NCBI GenBank assembly: GCA_946965045.2
Contig: OX337242.1
Location: 62,001 to 126,000, forward strand
DNA: 64,000 nucleotides
Direction: 5' to 3'
Source: Epithemia pelagica
Taxonomy: Eukaryota > Bacillariophyta > Bacillariophyceae > Surirellales > Surirellaceae
This document shows, in pieces, positions 22,843 through 33,603 of this stretch. The position numbers were made by a program, and so were the translations under genes. Position 1 is the stretch's first letter. Each line of letters starts with the position of its first letter. The notes beneath the pieces were generated by a model. The model saw only the letters and a program-made list of their open reading frames with translations, was not told the DNA's origin and made no database searches.

Positions 22843-23568
22843 GATTGGTGTGGTTTGATTTGGTTTCTAGGGTCGTTTTGTGTTATGGCGGTTTGTTCGT
22901 TCGGCAAAGCAACAAGTGATTCTGGATAGCACTTTTGTCGTCGTCGTCGTCGTCGTCCTGGTTTCACACCATGAACATATTGACTGCGCAAAACCCTGTT
23001 GGAACTCAAAACACAATCACCGAGAGGAATGGAGATCTCCAGCGGGAAGGAGGAGAGAGAGGAGAAGGGGAGATGTTGTTTGCCGAGAGCCGATCGGTTG
23101 GCGAAACGAAGGCTCTCGTAGAGAGTGGGGGCAAAGAAGGCAGCAACCGCAGCCGCAGCAGCAATTGCGCAATCTCTTCGATTCGCGGTTTCTGTGGTTC
23201 ACGATTTGCACTCTTCTTCCTTTCAACCGGCCAGGAAGAAAGCAGCAGCAGCAAAGACACGGCACGCCATGGTGATTCGTCGTGCCGCTCGTTGGCCAAT
23301 TGTTGGCACCCATTTCAACTGCAAGTGCATCCTTCGACGCAGCTGTCGTGTCGCGCTGCGATTGGTGCATCGAGTCGCGGTCCGCTCTCCGACTGCAACA
23401 CGTGACATGACGTGTCCTCCCTTCCAACATCTGTCCGAAAGCGTCTGGCACCGTCCGTTCGTACAGCCAAACACCAAACATACAGAAAACATCCCAAATC
23501 TCTTGTTGTGTCGGTCCAAAATAGATTGCAGAACAACAACACCACCACACAGACCACAGCCAAGCACC
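22843..23568. promoter_or_regulatory. Divergent A9/A10 intergenic region with conserved block
   Basis: It separates the diverging starts of A9 and A10. Bases 22843-22990 recur at 25581-25790. A block at about 23337-23425 recurs almost unchanged at 25978-26066, upstream of A11, including GACATGACGTGTCCTCCC. Retention of the block in both copies could be recent duplication or a shared control element. Confidence 0.5.
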
Positions 23569-24740
23569 ATGGCGATCATGCACTATCCAATCGTTCTTGT
23601 ACTCTTGGTACTGGTACTGGCACTGGTACTTGTTTTGGATTTGGTGTCGGCCGATCCAGGCCACGAAAATCACCACCACCACCATGATGGTGACAACAAG
23701 GATGGCAACTCCATGTGTGCCTGTCAACCCTCCACGTGGACCTTGGCCTTGAACATGACCCGTCCGGCCGATTGTCAACATGGCAATTTGCCGACGAATG
23801 GCCAAGTGTTGGTCGGCATTGTCCGCATGTCCTGTGAGTATCAAGCCTTTTCCGAGGACGGCACGCAAGACGTTCCCGCCCAACATATCATGGAACAAGT
23901 CGACTTTGTCCAAATTCACGAATACAATCGCCACGGCACATTGTTGAATGACGACCAAAAACCCCAAAAAGTCTTTGTCGGACCCTACCAACAAGAACAA
24001 GACATTCTACCCAAATTGTCCTACACCTCGGTTGTCCTTCGTATGAGCAAACAACATGACCAATGGATGAACACGCAACAACAACAACAACAACCACCAA
24101 CCGAACAAACCGATCGTACTACCAACAGCGACACGGAGAGTGACAAACAACCAAACGAAAAAGAGCAAGAAAACGAAGAAGACGGAGTCAAGAGTAGCAA
24201 TGGGTTGCGCACGAAACGAAAACAGCCCTCCGGTCCTTGTCATGGTGCCCACGACAAGCCGGATCAAGCCATGCCCATGACGACGTGTTTGCCCACCCAA
24301 TGGAAGGTGGATATTTACGGCAAAAATTACAAACATCAACCCTTGATCATGGAATGGACCATTTTCTTTACCAATGAGTGTCAGGATTATCCGCTGGGAT
24401 TACAACCAGTGACGGAACCGGCCGCCACGCAGTATTATTATTTGGGACCCCTCACCTTGGTAAGTAATACGTAGGACGAGACCGTGTCCATGTGTCACCA
24501 CAGACACTGACGACAACAACAACAACAACAACAACAAAGACTGTGGCGTTGTTGTTGTTATTGTTGTTGGTGGTGGTCAAAACAAACGAGCCATTGATGC
24601 ATCCATCATAACTTTCTCTCTCTCTCTCTCAACCATTGTGTCTGGTTTCGTCACGTCATGTTGTTTTGTTTTGTGTTTAGACCGCCATGGGTCCTCCCAT
24701 GTCCAACTTTTGTCCATTGGCCAAGGATGATTCGCATTAA
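23569..24740 (+). CDS. CACQP-family protein A10, His/Asp-rich N-terminus
   Basis: Exon 1 (23569-24459) starts with a strong signal peptide (MAIMHYPIVLVLLVLVLALV, likely cleaved before DPGH). A His/Asp/Gly-rich stretch follows, then CACQPSTWTLALNMTRPADC, MSC, VQIHEYN and LSYTSVVLRMSKQHD. Next come a Gln/Glu/Asp/Lys-rich low-complexity insert, CHGAHDKPDQAMPMTTCLP (extra Cys pair), IFFTNEC and YLGPLTL. The phase-0 intron 24460-24680 is the only one in the family with donor GTAAGT. Exon 2 (24681-24740) gives TAMGPPMSNFCPLAKDDSH. It is a duplicate of A11. The His/Asp stretch suggests cation binding, but that is conjecture. Length is 316 residues. Confidence 0.86.
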
Positions 24741-25220
24741 TAGTCGTGACAAACAACTGTGCATCTCGTGAATGGCAGTGTCGAGAATCTACTGGAAACG
24801 AAGAAGAAGAAGAGGAACCAGACAACCGTGACAGAACAAACAACACTCCTGCCCTCTCAAGCATCATCCACAACCCCCCGAAGAAATAAAAGAATTCGTA
24901 CAACACCGACATTGGCACACATTACGTTTTTAGAGCAGGAGTCGTAGCCCAAACAAGAGCCACGGATTGAAGAAGAAGAAGAGCAACTACACACCATCCA
25001 TGGTATCTATGTGGAAACTCAACCTAGAGTAGTAGTGCACACACTATATTGAGGGAAGCAGTTGTGGGAGGAACGAGGAAACAACTCCATCCAACAAAGT
25101 ACGTATCAACAGACACTCGTTGAGAGACGAGGAACCACACACACACACACACACACACACTGGGAGGACAAGACAACACACAGCGGGCCAATCTTCCACC
25201 GAGTCCCCCCACAGTGTGTG

Positions 25221-25251
<31 letters not shown>

Positions 25252-26265
25252 GTGGTTGTTGTTTGTTGTTGTGGACGCACGCACGCACGCTCGTCCATCG
25301 CCGCCAGAACCCAATCCTAATGAGAATTGGACCATCCGCACACGAACCAAAAAGACCATGAGTCTTTGGGACTGTTCCTGGTCAAGACAACAGTGGAGTA
25401 GTAGTAGTTGTTGTTGTTGTTGTCGTTGTCGTCTCTTTGGACGGGTATCATGACTAGGTGAAAACAATTCATCCATCTCATCGTCTACTCTATATACGAC
25501 TAGAGGCCCAAACGAATCGAGAGGTAGGACGGAAGCAATGGTGTGTGCTGGACGGGAGGAGTAAAGGGATCGACTTCCATGATTGTGGTTTGTTCGTTGC
25601 TTGGTTGTTTTCTAGGGTCGTTGGTGGGTCACTGGTGTTGTTGTGGTGGTGGTGGTTTGTCGTCGTCGTCGTTTGGAGTAGTATGCGGCAAAGGAAGAAA
25701 ATGATTTTGGATGGTACTGTCGTCGTCGTCGTCTCGTCGTTTTCGTCGTGTCCTGGTTTCACACCATGAACATAAACATGTTGACAACCCGTTGTCTGTG
25801 CACGATCTGCTGCTTTTCTCTTATTTCTTTCAGCAACCGAAGCACCAGCAGCAGCAGAAGAAGAAGAAGAAGACACTGCGCAAGTTGCTGTCGGCCATGG
25901 TGATTCGTCGTGCCCTTTGTCTTCTTCCGTGGCCTGATGTTGTTGGTGTGTCGTTTCAACTGCAAGTGCATCCGTCGACGCAGCTGTCGTGTCCCGTTGC
26001 GATTGGTACTTCGAGTCGCGGTCCGCTCTCCGACTGCAACACGTGACATGACGTGTCCTCCCCACAACCATCTGGTTCTTCCCAAACGATTCCTTCTTCC
26101 GTCTGTCACTGTCCGTCAGGGGCATAACCGATAAAAGATCCCAACTCTTTCGTGTCCTATTATTTTATTCTTCTGCTCTCTCATAATTTCTCTTTTGAAC
26201 GCGAAGCAGAACAAACACACCGAGGAAAGGAATCAATCACACAAACACCACAGCAAAGCACAACC
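24741..26265. other. Spacer between A10 and A11
   Basis: It holds (AC)n near 25137-25160, (GTT)n near 25215-25250 and, from about 25535, the second copy of the A9/A10 promoter region. Apart from the A9-like 5' remnant no gene is supported. Confidence 0.5.
25535..25580 (-). pseudogene. 5' remnant of an A9-like gene
   Basis: Reading the minus strand from 25580 gives MEVDPFTPPVQHT, matching the first 13 residues of A9 with two changes. The match then stops abruptly. The upstream DNA also matches A9's promoter. The duplication that made A11 therefore included only the beginning of the A9 copy, or the rest was deleted later. Confidence 0.75.
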
Positions 26266-27320
26266 ATGGCGACCAGGAATTCCCACCTCTTTTTTCTACT
26301 CGCACTCCTCCTTCTTGTTTCGGTTCTCGTCTCAGCCGATCCCGGCCACGATCACCATGACGATGGTGGGGACGACAATGACGGTACACCCATGTGTGCC
26401 TGTCAACCCTCCACCTGGACCTTGGCCTTGAATTTGACCCGTCCGGCCGATTGTCAACATACCAATTTACCCTCGGACGGTCACGTCTTGGTCGGCATTG
26501 CCAGCATGTCGTGCGATTATCAAGCCTTTTCCGATGACGGCACGGACGATCCGGCCGATCACATTATGGAGGAAGTGGACTTTGTCCAAATTCACGAATA
26601 CAATCGCAAGGGCAAACTGTTGAATGACGACAAGAAACCGGAAAAAGTCTTTGTCGGCCCCTATCACAAGCAAGAAGTCGGAGCCCTCTTGTCCTATACG
26701 TCCGTCGTGGTGCGCATGAGCGAACAACATGACGTGTGGATGAAAACGCAACAAGAACAAACGGATAGTGACAAGGAGAAGGACCAAGAGGACGACGAAG
26801 AGGACGATGAGGACGACGCAAGTGACACGGAGGAGGACGTCAAGAGTAGCAATGGCCTTCGCAACAAACGAAAACAGCCGAAACAAAAATTGGGCGGTCC
26901 CTCCTGTCCTTGTCACGGCGCGCACAAGCCCGGTCAAGCCATGCCCATGACGTGTTTGCCGACGAAATGGAAGGTGGACATTTACGGCAAGAATTCCAAG
27001 AAGGAACCCTTGCTCATGGAATGGACCATTTTCTTTACCAATGATTGTAACCATTATCCACTGGGATTGGAAGTCACGGAACCGGCCGCCACGCATTATT
27101 ATTTGGGACCCCTCACGTTGGTACGTAATGGAACAGACGAGACTGTGGTCGAACCGAACCAATCCATCCACTGCTCTGTCGCTCAACCATTGTGTGTTTT
27201 GATTGTTTGTTTGTTGGTTTTGGAATGATTGGGTGTTACTATATACTACTCTTGTATTAGACCGCCATGGGGCCTCCCATGTCCAACTTTTGTCCCTTGG
27301 CCAAGGATGATCCGCAGTAA
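26266..27320 (+). CDS. CACQP-family protein A11, duplicate of A10
   Basis: Exon 1 (26266-27120) has the signal peptide MATRNSHLFFLLALLLLVSV and a His/Asp/Gly-rich stretch. Then come CACQPSTWTLALNLTRPADC, MSC, VQIHEYN, LSYTSVVVRMSEQHD, a very acidic insert, CHGAHKPGQAMPMTCLP (extra Cys pair), IFFTNDC and YLGPLTL. The phase-0 intron 27121-27260 has donor GTACGT and acceptor ATTAG. Exon 2 (27261-27320) gives TAMGPPMSNFCPLAKDDPQ. The protein-level match to A10 runs throughout apart from the low-complexity insert. Length is 304 residues. The A10/A11 pair is the clearest recent duplication in the array. Confidence 0.87.
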
Positions 27321-28531
27321 TACACAGTAACAAACCACAACAGGACACCACACCACGGTGGCGCACCAATCGTACCTTGTATATATATAATGGAAAAAGA
27401 AGAGCAATTTGCAACTGAACGAAGAAAAAATAAAAGTCGTGAAACACACACATGGTTAGACCAGGAATCGCAACCAAACACAGATCAGGAAGAAACGAAT
27501 GGCGTCACGAAGAAGAAAAAAAAAGAAGAGCAACCACACCATCATCATCATCATCATCCGGGCCACGACACGGATCCTCTGGCAACACGAGCAATGATGG
27601 GTACGAGTCACATGGTAGTTGTAGGATCATCATATTCTAGCTAGTAGACAACGTTGCAATCCAAAGGAGGATGCTCGTCGTCGTTCTCGATTCCGTTCTC
27701 GTTACTCTCGTAGTAGTAGTAGTAGTAGTAGTAGAGGAATCCTCGTCGCAACTTATAGTAGTTAGGGCACTCTCGAACGACACTTTGGGGGAATTCCCAA
27801 GTTGGAGAACGGACAAACACAAGCGTTGCAGCAGATGTGGATCCGATCGCACCCAAGAAATCGGATTGTGAGTTGTGTTCTTCTCTCTCCAAAATTGGAC
27901 GGCGCACGAGGAGCACTCTCGACTCCCCAAACTCCGACTCTCTCGATCTCGATCTCTAGATATTTATACACCGGAACGCTCGAACGCACACTCACACTCA
28001 CCCCTGCTAATACAATCCATAAACCCATGGATTTCCGACGAACTTACTCGCTTCCAAGCATCGAACTGCCGACCTAGAGAGAGAGAAAAAAAAACAGGAT
28101 GATCTACTCCTAGCTACGTAGAGTAGTAGTCGGTAGGTCCATAGCTCGCACCCGATACCCGCGAGTCAAGAACGACCGATCGGATCTTTGGAGGGACGAC
28201 GTGGTCTGTGGGAATCCATCCAAGATTCGCGTTCTCTCGCACGGTGCATTCTCATTGCAAACCATCTGGACCATGATCCATCACTGACTTCTTGTCGTCC
28301 TTTTGTCTCTGCATCTTCTTCTTCTTGTCATTGAACACGCGTAACCACGCGTTCTTGCTGCTTGGCGTTATGTGAGCGTGGATATCGCAACAGTTTCACA
28401 AGCTGGAGAGGAGTGCCATCAACCGAATTCTGTTCCAAATTCCTGGTTGTGGCAACGCAACATTCCACTTTTATTTGAGATCCAATCCAGAGAAGTGACA
28501 ACCGAATCCTGTTCCTTCTTGTGAACACACA
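27321..28531. other. Spacer between A11 and A12
   Basis: It contains (CAT)n near 27538-27557 and (GTA)n near 27710-27732. No supported gene is seen. A tRNA-like look around 28040-28075 was considered and rejected. Confidence 0.45.
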
Positions 28532-29638
28532 ATGACTCGATCTGGAATGGTTGCAAGACAAAATCATCGGTCGGTTGCAATGGCTGTCGTCGTAGTGTCG
28601 CTACTGACGGTGTCGGTGACTCTAGCCATGATTCTTCCCCAACAACCATGGCCACGTTCGCAGGACACACAATCGGAACCCAAGGAACCCATGAGGCCAA
28701 ATGATGCTTCAACAGTGGGAGGAACGACCATCAACGCTTCCCACACACCGTCTCGTGTACCTGCGTCTATGGACGATTCCTTGGATGGATTCAACGCCAC
28801 GGCCTCCACGTTCTCATGGCCTCGGTTTGGTACCACCAATGCGCTTTCCTCTCCCACAAACAGTTCGAGATTCTTGCGGTCCGGTGGTCGTGCGTCGTCG
28901 TCCACGTGCGCGTGTCAACCGGCCGAATGGGAATTTACCTTGCACTTGGCCCGTGGACCGTGTGGCGATACCAATGTTCCGACGGCCCATTCCAAATTGA
29001 GTGGTTTGGCCAGCATTTTGTGTACCACGACGCCCGCCCACGGCGGTCAATTTGAAGTGGTGGATTTTGTCCAAATTCACGAATACAATCGGCACAATCG
29101 ATTGCTCAATCCCAATTCCAAACCCATGCGCTTTACGGGTCCGTACATGGGCGCGACGGGGACGGCCGCCACGATTTATTACGCCAGTGTCTTGTACATG
29201 ACCAATGCCCAGACCGGACATTTGAATTATAAGCATGTGTGCAATTCCCAAGCCGATGGCGGCGATTGTATGCCCACCTCGCTGCAAATTCATTTGTATG
29301 GCAAGAATTATGCCAAGGAAAATTTGCAATTTCAATGGACTCTCACCTTTACCAATGATTGTACCGTCTATCCCGTCGAAATTGTGCCCGGACATTACAT
29401 GGGACCTGTGCAAGTGGTACGTGTCAAACTTGTTGGTGTGTGGATACCAGATAGTGAGAGGCTTTTTTCTAACACTGTCACTCTGCTACTTTTCTTTTTT
29501 TGGTTTGTTTCTTTCGATGGCCTTGGCTTCGTGGCAATCCCAATCTCTGTCGTTCAAACTGTTCTACAGAAACGAGTGGGCAATGCCGTGCCAGCCTTTT
29601 GTCCCAAGGCTCTTAATGTCAAGGGGAATTGGAGATGA
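28532..29638 (+). CDS. CACQP-family protein A12
   Basis: Exon 1 (28532-29416) has a signal anchor (VAMAVVVVSLLTVSVTLAMI, about residues 15-34) and a Pro/Ser/Asn-rich linker. The core reads CACQPAEWEFTLHLARGPC, GDTNV, ILC, VQIHEYN, a Gly/Ala variant of the NGxxFxYTS strand (YYASVLYM), CNSQADGGDCMPTSL (extra Cys pair), LTFTNDC and GHYMGPVQV. The phase-0 intron 29417-29569 (donor GTACGT, acceptor TACAG) is 153 nt and stop-free in frame. Exon 2 (29570-29638) gives KRVGNAVPAFCPKALNVKGN, where AVP replaces the usual DPP. Length is 317 residues spliced. Function is unknown. Confidence 0.84.
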   Translation: MTRSGMVARQNHRSVAMAVVVVSLLTVSVTLAMILPQQPWPRSQDTQSEPKEPMRPNDASTVGGTTINASHTPSRVPASMDDSLDGFNATASTFSWPRFGTTNALSSPTNSSRFLRSGGRASSSTCACQPAEWEFTLHLARGPCGDTNVPTAHSKLSGLASILCTTTPAHGGQFEVVDFVQIHEYNRHNRLLNPNSKPMRFTGPYMGATGTAATIYYASVLYMTNAQTGHLNYKHVCNSQADGGDCMPTSLQIHLYGKNYAKENLQFQWTLTFTNDCTVYPVEIVPGHYMGPVQVVRVKLVGVWIPDSERLFSNTVTLLLFFFWFVSFDGLGFVAIPISVVQTVLQKRVGNAVPAFCPKALNVKGNWR

Positions 29639-30563
29639 GAGCTGTGCTGCGGCACACAAGACGACGACACTGAAGAAGAAGGAGGACATATGTTGGGTAT
29701 CCCACCAAGTGTCGTACCAGCGATTGGGCTCGTTGGGAATGAATGTCTCGCATTCTTTCAAATCTTTGTCTGTTGGTTGCCAAGGATCACCACCATTGCT
29801 GGTTTCTCTTCGTTGGCTTGCCATGCTGTGTGCGGGTTCTACGAATTGGGGACAAGCGTGGTCTTTTCCAAACTGGTTTATCCCACAAGCTTGGTATCCA
29901 GTCACGGTACACGGCCGTTGGTCGTCCAAAGAAGAATGCGGATTGGGATCTCACACATTGCGGCGGTCGCCGTGATCCTGGTACGAAACTCATATTCAGT
30001 CATCTACTACTACATGTTTGTGGAGGACATTGCCCTGCAGGGCTCCCGAGTGGGTCGCACCTCATTATGGGAAGAAACGGGGACAGACGTATATATATAA
30101 TAGTTAGAAAGAGAGAGAGTCTTGTTCAAAGAGGGGAAGGAGCTCATAGATCATATTTACATTATCAAATCGTTAGTAGGAGTAGAAAGGAAGAAGACTT
30201 TCAGTTGAAAATCGTGATCCTTTCGGAGGGCGATTTGGTTCCACGAGTACTACCACTCAGTGGTCCAATAGCTCCTTTAGCGAGAGCAGGTAGCCATGGT
30301 AGTTGGAAGTGACCGCGTAAGGGCGACTCCAAGCGACCGCCAGAAAGAGTGACGCAGTGCGCCACACACACGCACCAATACGCAGACAGGGACATGCCAA
30401 TGATGATACAACCACAAAAGGGACCACACAGACCATCTGTCCATGGTGTGTTAGTAGACCACATTGCACCTTTTGATTCCTCCCATTCTCATTGTATTGC
30501 AAGAGATTCTTCTTGTCGTTTGGTGTGGAGAACAGTCTTGCATTCAGAGTCTAATCCAACAGA
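29639..30563. other. Spacer between A12 and A13, with a coding-like minus-strand stretch
   Basis: A minus-strand frame from about 29947 to 29690 has ordinary, Cys-containing composition (for example GYQACGINQFGKDHACPQF) unlike the repeat-driven frames nearby. It has a TGA just upstream and no clear start. It may be a relic or an unrecognised exon. Nothing else is supported. Confidence 0.35.
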
Positions 30564-31562
30564 ATGACCACCTCTCATCTCAAAGTGGCCTCGTCCCTGC
30601 CCTCGTATGGCTTTTGTGTGTGTCAACCCATGGCGGTCGAATTTACCTTGGACTTTTCGCGAGTTCCTACGGCTGCTACTGCTTCTGCATCATCGTCGTC
30701 GTCGCCTGGTTTGGATTGCAACTTGCCAACCAATTTTGTCACGGGAGAGGACACGGGCATTGCAGAACTCACGTGTGACTCATCCACCGATGATAAAACA
30801 ACCGGATCATCGTCGTCATGGACGAATTGGCAAGTGGTGGATTTTGTCCAAATTACCGAATACGATGACGAACGATTGAATCGAGGGACGAATCCCGAGA
30901 CTTCCAAAACCAAAACAAGCACGACACAAGAAGAACAAGATGCCTTTGCCACGTTGCAATTGGACGGTCCCTTTTACAATGGTCATTCCTTTTCCTATAC
31001 GACCTGGATGTGGCGGAATGCCTTGGAACAAGTCGAACAAGGCTTGGCCGTTGCTTCGGCTTCGGATGCTACCAGTCAATCAGAGTTGCCGACCCCAGAA
31101 TCCATTTTGCAAGACTGTCGGCCTCGGACCTGTTGGATGCCGAGTCGGTTGCAAATTCAACTCTTTGGCAAGAGTTTGCTCCAAGAGGACGAACTGGAAC
31201 AGGAATCCCAATTGCTCATGGATTGGGATGTCACCTGGCGCTTTACCAACGATTGCAATGTCTTTCCCGTCTTGGTGGCCGGTCATTACATTGGACCGCT
31301 CACGTTGGTACGTTCCACAGTGTGTGTGTCTGTCCGTTGCGTTTGCGAGCCGCTGTCGGTCTTTGGAGTGTGGACCTGCCCTGCTGCAAACCAATACGGT
31401 CTGACACACTTGTTGTTTGGATTCTCACAACTCGACTATGTTCTTTTGTATCTATTTCGTTTACAGACTCATGTGTCGGATCCTCCCGAAGCCTTGTGTC
31501 CCTTGGCGGGTGTGGCACCCGAACTTCGACGATCGCCACCTCATTTGCCGTCTGGACCCTAG
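30564..31562 (+). CDS. CACQP-family protein A13, no signal peptide seen
   Basis: Exon 1 (30564-31307) starts MTTSHLKVASSLPSYGF and reaches the core after 17 residues. The motif is CVCQPMAVEFTLDFSRV, with CVC for CAC. An in-frame TAA at 30552 rules out simple upstream extension. Core: VQITEYD, NGHSFSYTTWM, CRPRTCWMPSRL (extra Cys pair), WRFTNDC and GHYIGPLTL. The phase-0 intron 31308-31466 (donor GTACGT, acceptor TACAG) is 159 nt and stop-free in frame. Exon 2 (31467-31562) gives THVSDPPEALCPLAGVAPEL and a basic/Pro tail. A fragment of this gene type sits at 18018-18222. Length is 279 residues. An upstream signal exon may have been missed. Confidence 0.8.
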   Translation: MTTSHLKVASSLPSYGFCVCQPMAVEFTLDFSRVPTAATASASSSSSPGLDCNLPTNFVTGEDTGIAELTCDSSTDDKTTGSSSSWTNWQVVDFVQITEYDDERLNRGTNPETSKTKTSTTQEEQDAFATLQLDGPFYNGHSFSYTTWMWRNALEQVEQGLAVASASDATSQSELPTPESILQDCRPRTCWMPSRLQIQLFGKSLLQEDELEQESQLLMDWDVTWRFTNDCNVFPVLVAGHYIGPLTLVRSTVCVSVRCVCEPLSVFGVWTCPAANQYGLTHLLFGFSQLDYVLLYLFRLQTHVSDPPEALCPLAGVAPELRRSPPHLPSGP

Positions 31563-33603
31563 AGGAGAGTCGTCATTGTCCTTGTCATTGTCATGGAGGA
31601 GGAACAGGTGGTTGTAGTGGTCGAAGAGTCGGAACAATCGTCTTTTGGTGCATTGGCTGGCGGACAAAGAACGACTCTGTGTGGTTGCCTCTGCATTGGT
31701 TTGCGACTTGGAGTAGTATATGTCGACAATGACTCGAAACCTTGGCGGTACAGCAGTCCCGATCGAAACATGTCTCCAACAACAAGAGACCACTCCAAGA
31801 GACTGCGGTGACCCGGCCAACCAAGACCAGACAATACAACAACAACGTTGGGCGTCTGCACTAATACAAGGTGGGCTTCCCTAATAGTACCGACGTATGT
31901 TTGTTGGAACGGTGGGCCAATCGCTGGGATGCATCACTCCAGAGAATGGCTATACAGGGGGGTCGGCACAAGTATAGACGGAGAATCCGTTCCAATCGAG
32001 TGAACGGGAATCTCTCAGAATCACGGCAAACAGAAAAAGTACTTTGCTTTTGTCGTATCCCTCCAACCAATTGTTTCTCAGTATCCTGGTTGGGGTGACC
32101 ACTTGTCGAAGATGCATTCCTACCTGTTCCTTATCGTTGGGATGTGGAATCGAGCGACCGTAGTCTTTGCTGGAGTTGAAACGGTTGGCAAAGCGAGAAT
32201 AGGTCCTCCTCTAATGTTGGGCCATGCAATGAATCGATTGTTTATCAAGTAGTCAAAACATGAGGCTCTTTGGAAATTTTGGCTTTTGTACTAGGTATAT
32301 AGTTGCTCTGTCCAATATCCATAGTAGGTTAGCGATTGGAATGACAGAGCCGCTCGTTCCTTGTCGATCTGATCATGTGTCCCATGTCTTTCCAGTGTGC
32401 CATCTCGTCAACCATAGATCCTGCTATCTTATTACTATGTCCTCGGAAAGTCTCGGGAAGAGTCCCAATCGGTCGGTTCTCGGCAGAAAAAACATGGTTT
32501 GTTTTGTTTTGGGTGATTTTCGACAATTTTCTCTTACATCTTTTTCTGTTTCTTGCTTGAGGGAGATGTCCCTAATCCCTTTTGATATCACCATACAGCG
32601 CTGCCGAAGCTGAACCGTCCATGAGTCAACCGAGTTGTTTCGAGGATTCGCAACCTTGTAGCAGAAACGAAAATCGTAAAAAGGATAAAAATTTATCACA
32701 GAAAATAAATATGAATTCCCGTAATTATTACATCGAGTTTCGGATTCCAGCCTTTGGGGAAACTTCCAACGAAATTAGTTATCCTGAACCCTATCTGACA
32801 TAATAGGATGGCTATCTGTCTATTAACCTCGGTTCGTCTCGTGTCATCGCCCTATTATCTTGATAGTTCTACCTCTAGGTAGATGCGTTTCGGTCTCTAG
32901 AGATTACAAGATGGGATGGATGGATGGCTTGTCACTTGTCATGGTACCCGTCCAAAGAGACTATACTACGAATTGTTGTCTGTAGACAATGTCTGTAGAC
33001 AAGGAACAGGCCCAACGACTCATCGTTTTGCGGTTCAAGTGTCTTATTGATAGCGTTTTTTTACAAATCTACCGTGCGCGCGGTTGTTGCTGGATTGTGT
33101 CAACCACAAAGAGAGAGAGATTCGACCAAAGATCAGGCCACCGTGCTGTCCTCGCTTCTTGTGTGGTTTCTCTTTTGGCGCATGTATCCGTTTTTTTTTC
33201 TGGGTTTCGTTCGTCTCATCCCACACAACTACAATGGTTTCCTCTCTTCCATGCGTTCTTTTATATGGAGTTTCTCCATGCGTCGTACCAAGTGGTCCTG
33301 GTATGGTTTGGATCCATTGTTGCTGTTGAGTGGAAGTTTCTGTTTCATTTCCGGACGGTTATCTTGTATTGTATCGTGGTCGTCATTCATGTTTTTTTTC
33401 TAAAAAAAGGCAAGTGCTGATTCGTCGTCGTCATTTCTCTTTTGGTTCTAAAAAGTGGGGATACAGCACGAAAAAAGTGCTGATTCGTCGTCGTCGTCGT
33501 CGTAATCGTGAGTGTCGTACAATGTTCTTGTTTCTCTTTGTGGTCCAATACTTTTGGTGTTTCCCAGGATGTCCCATGTGTGTGTCCATATTCGGAAAGA
33601 GTG
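31563..33603. other. Spacer between A13 and A14
   Basis: About 2 kb. The part at 31755-31835 shares a coding-like block with the relic at 18.0 kb (LQQETxPRxCxDPxNxD in one frame). Two copies of AAGTGCTGATTCGTCGTCGT lie near 33411 and 33475. No complete gene is supported. Confidence 0.4.

Noticed and set aside
28040-28080. tRNA-like T-arm (CATCGAACTGCCGACC) near 28060
   Set aside because: No acceptor stem, D-arm or anticodon arm can be paired at the right spacing on either strand.
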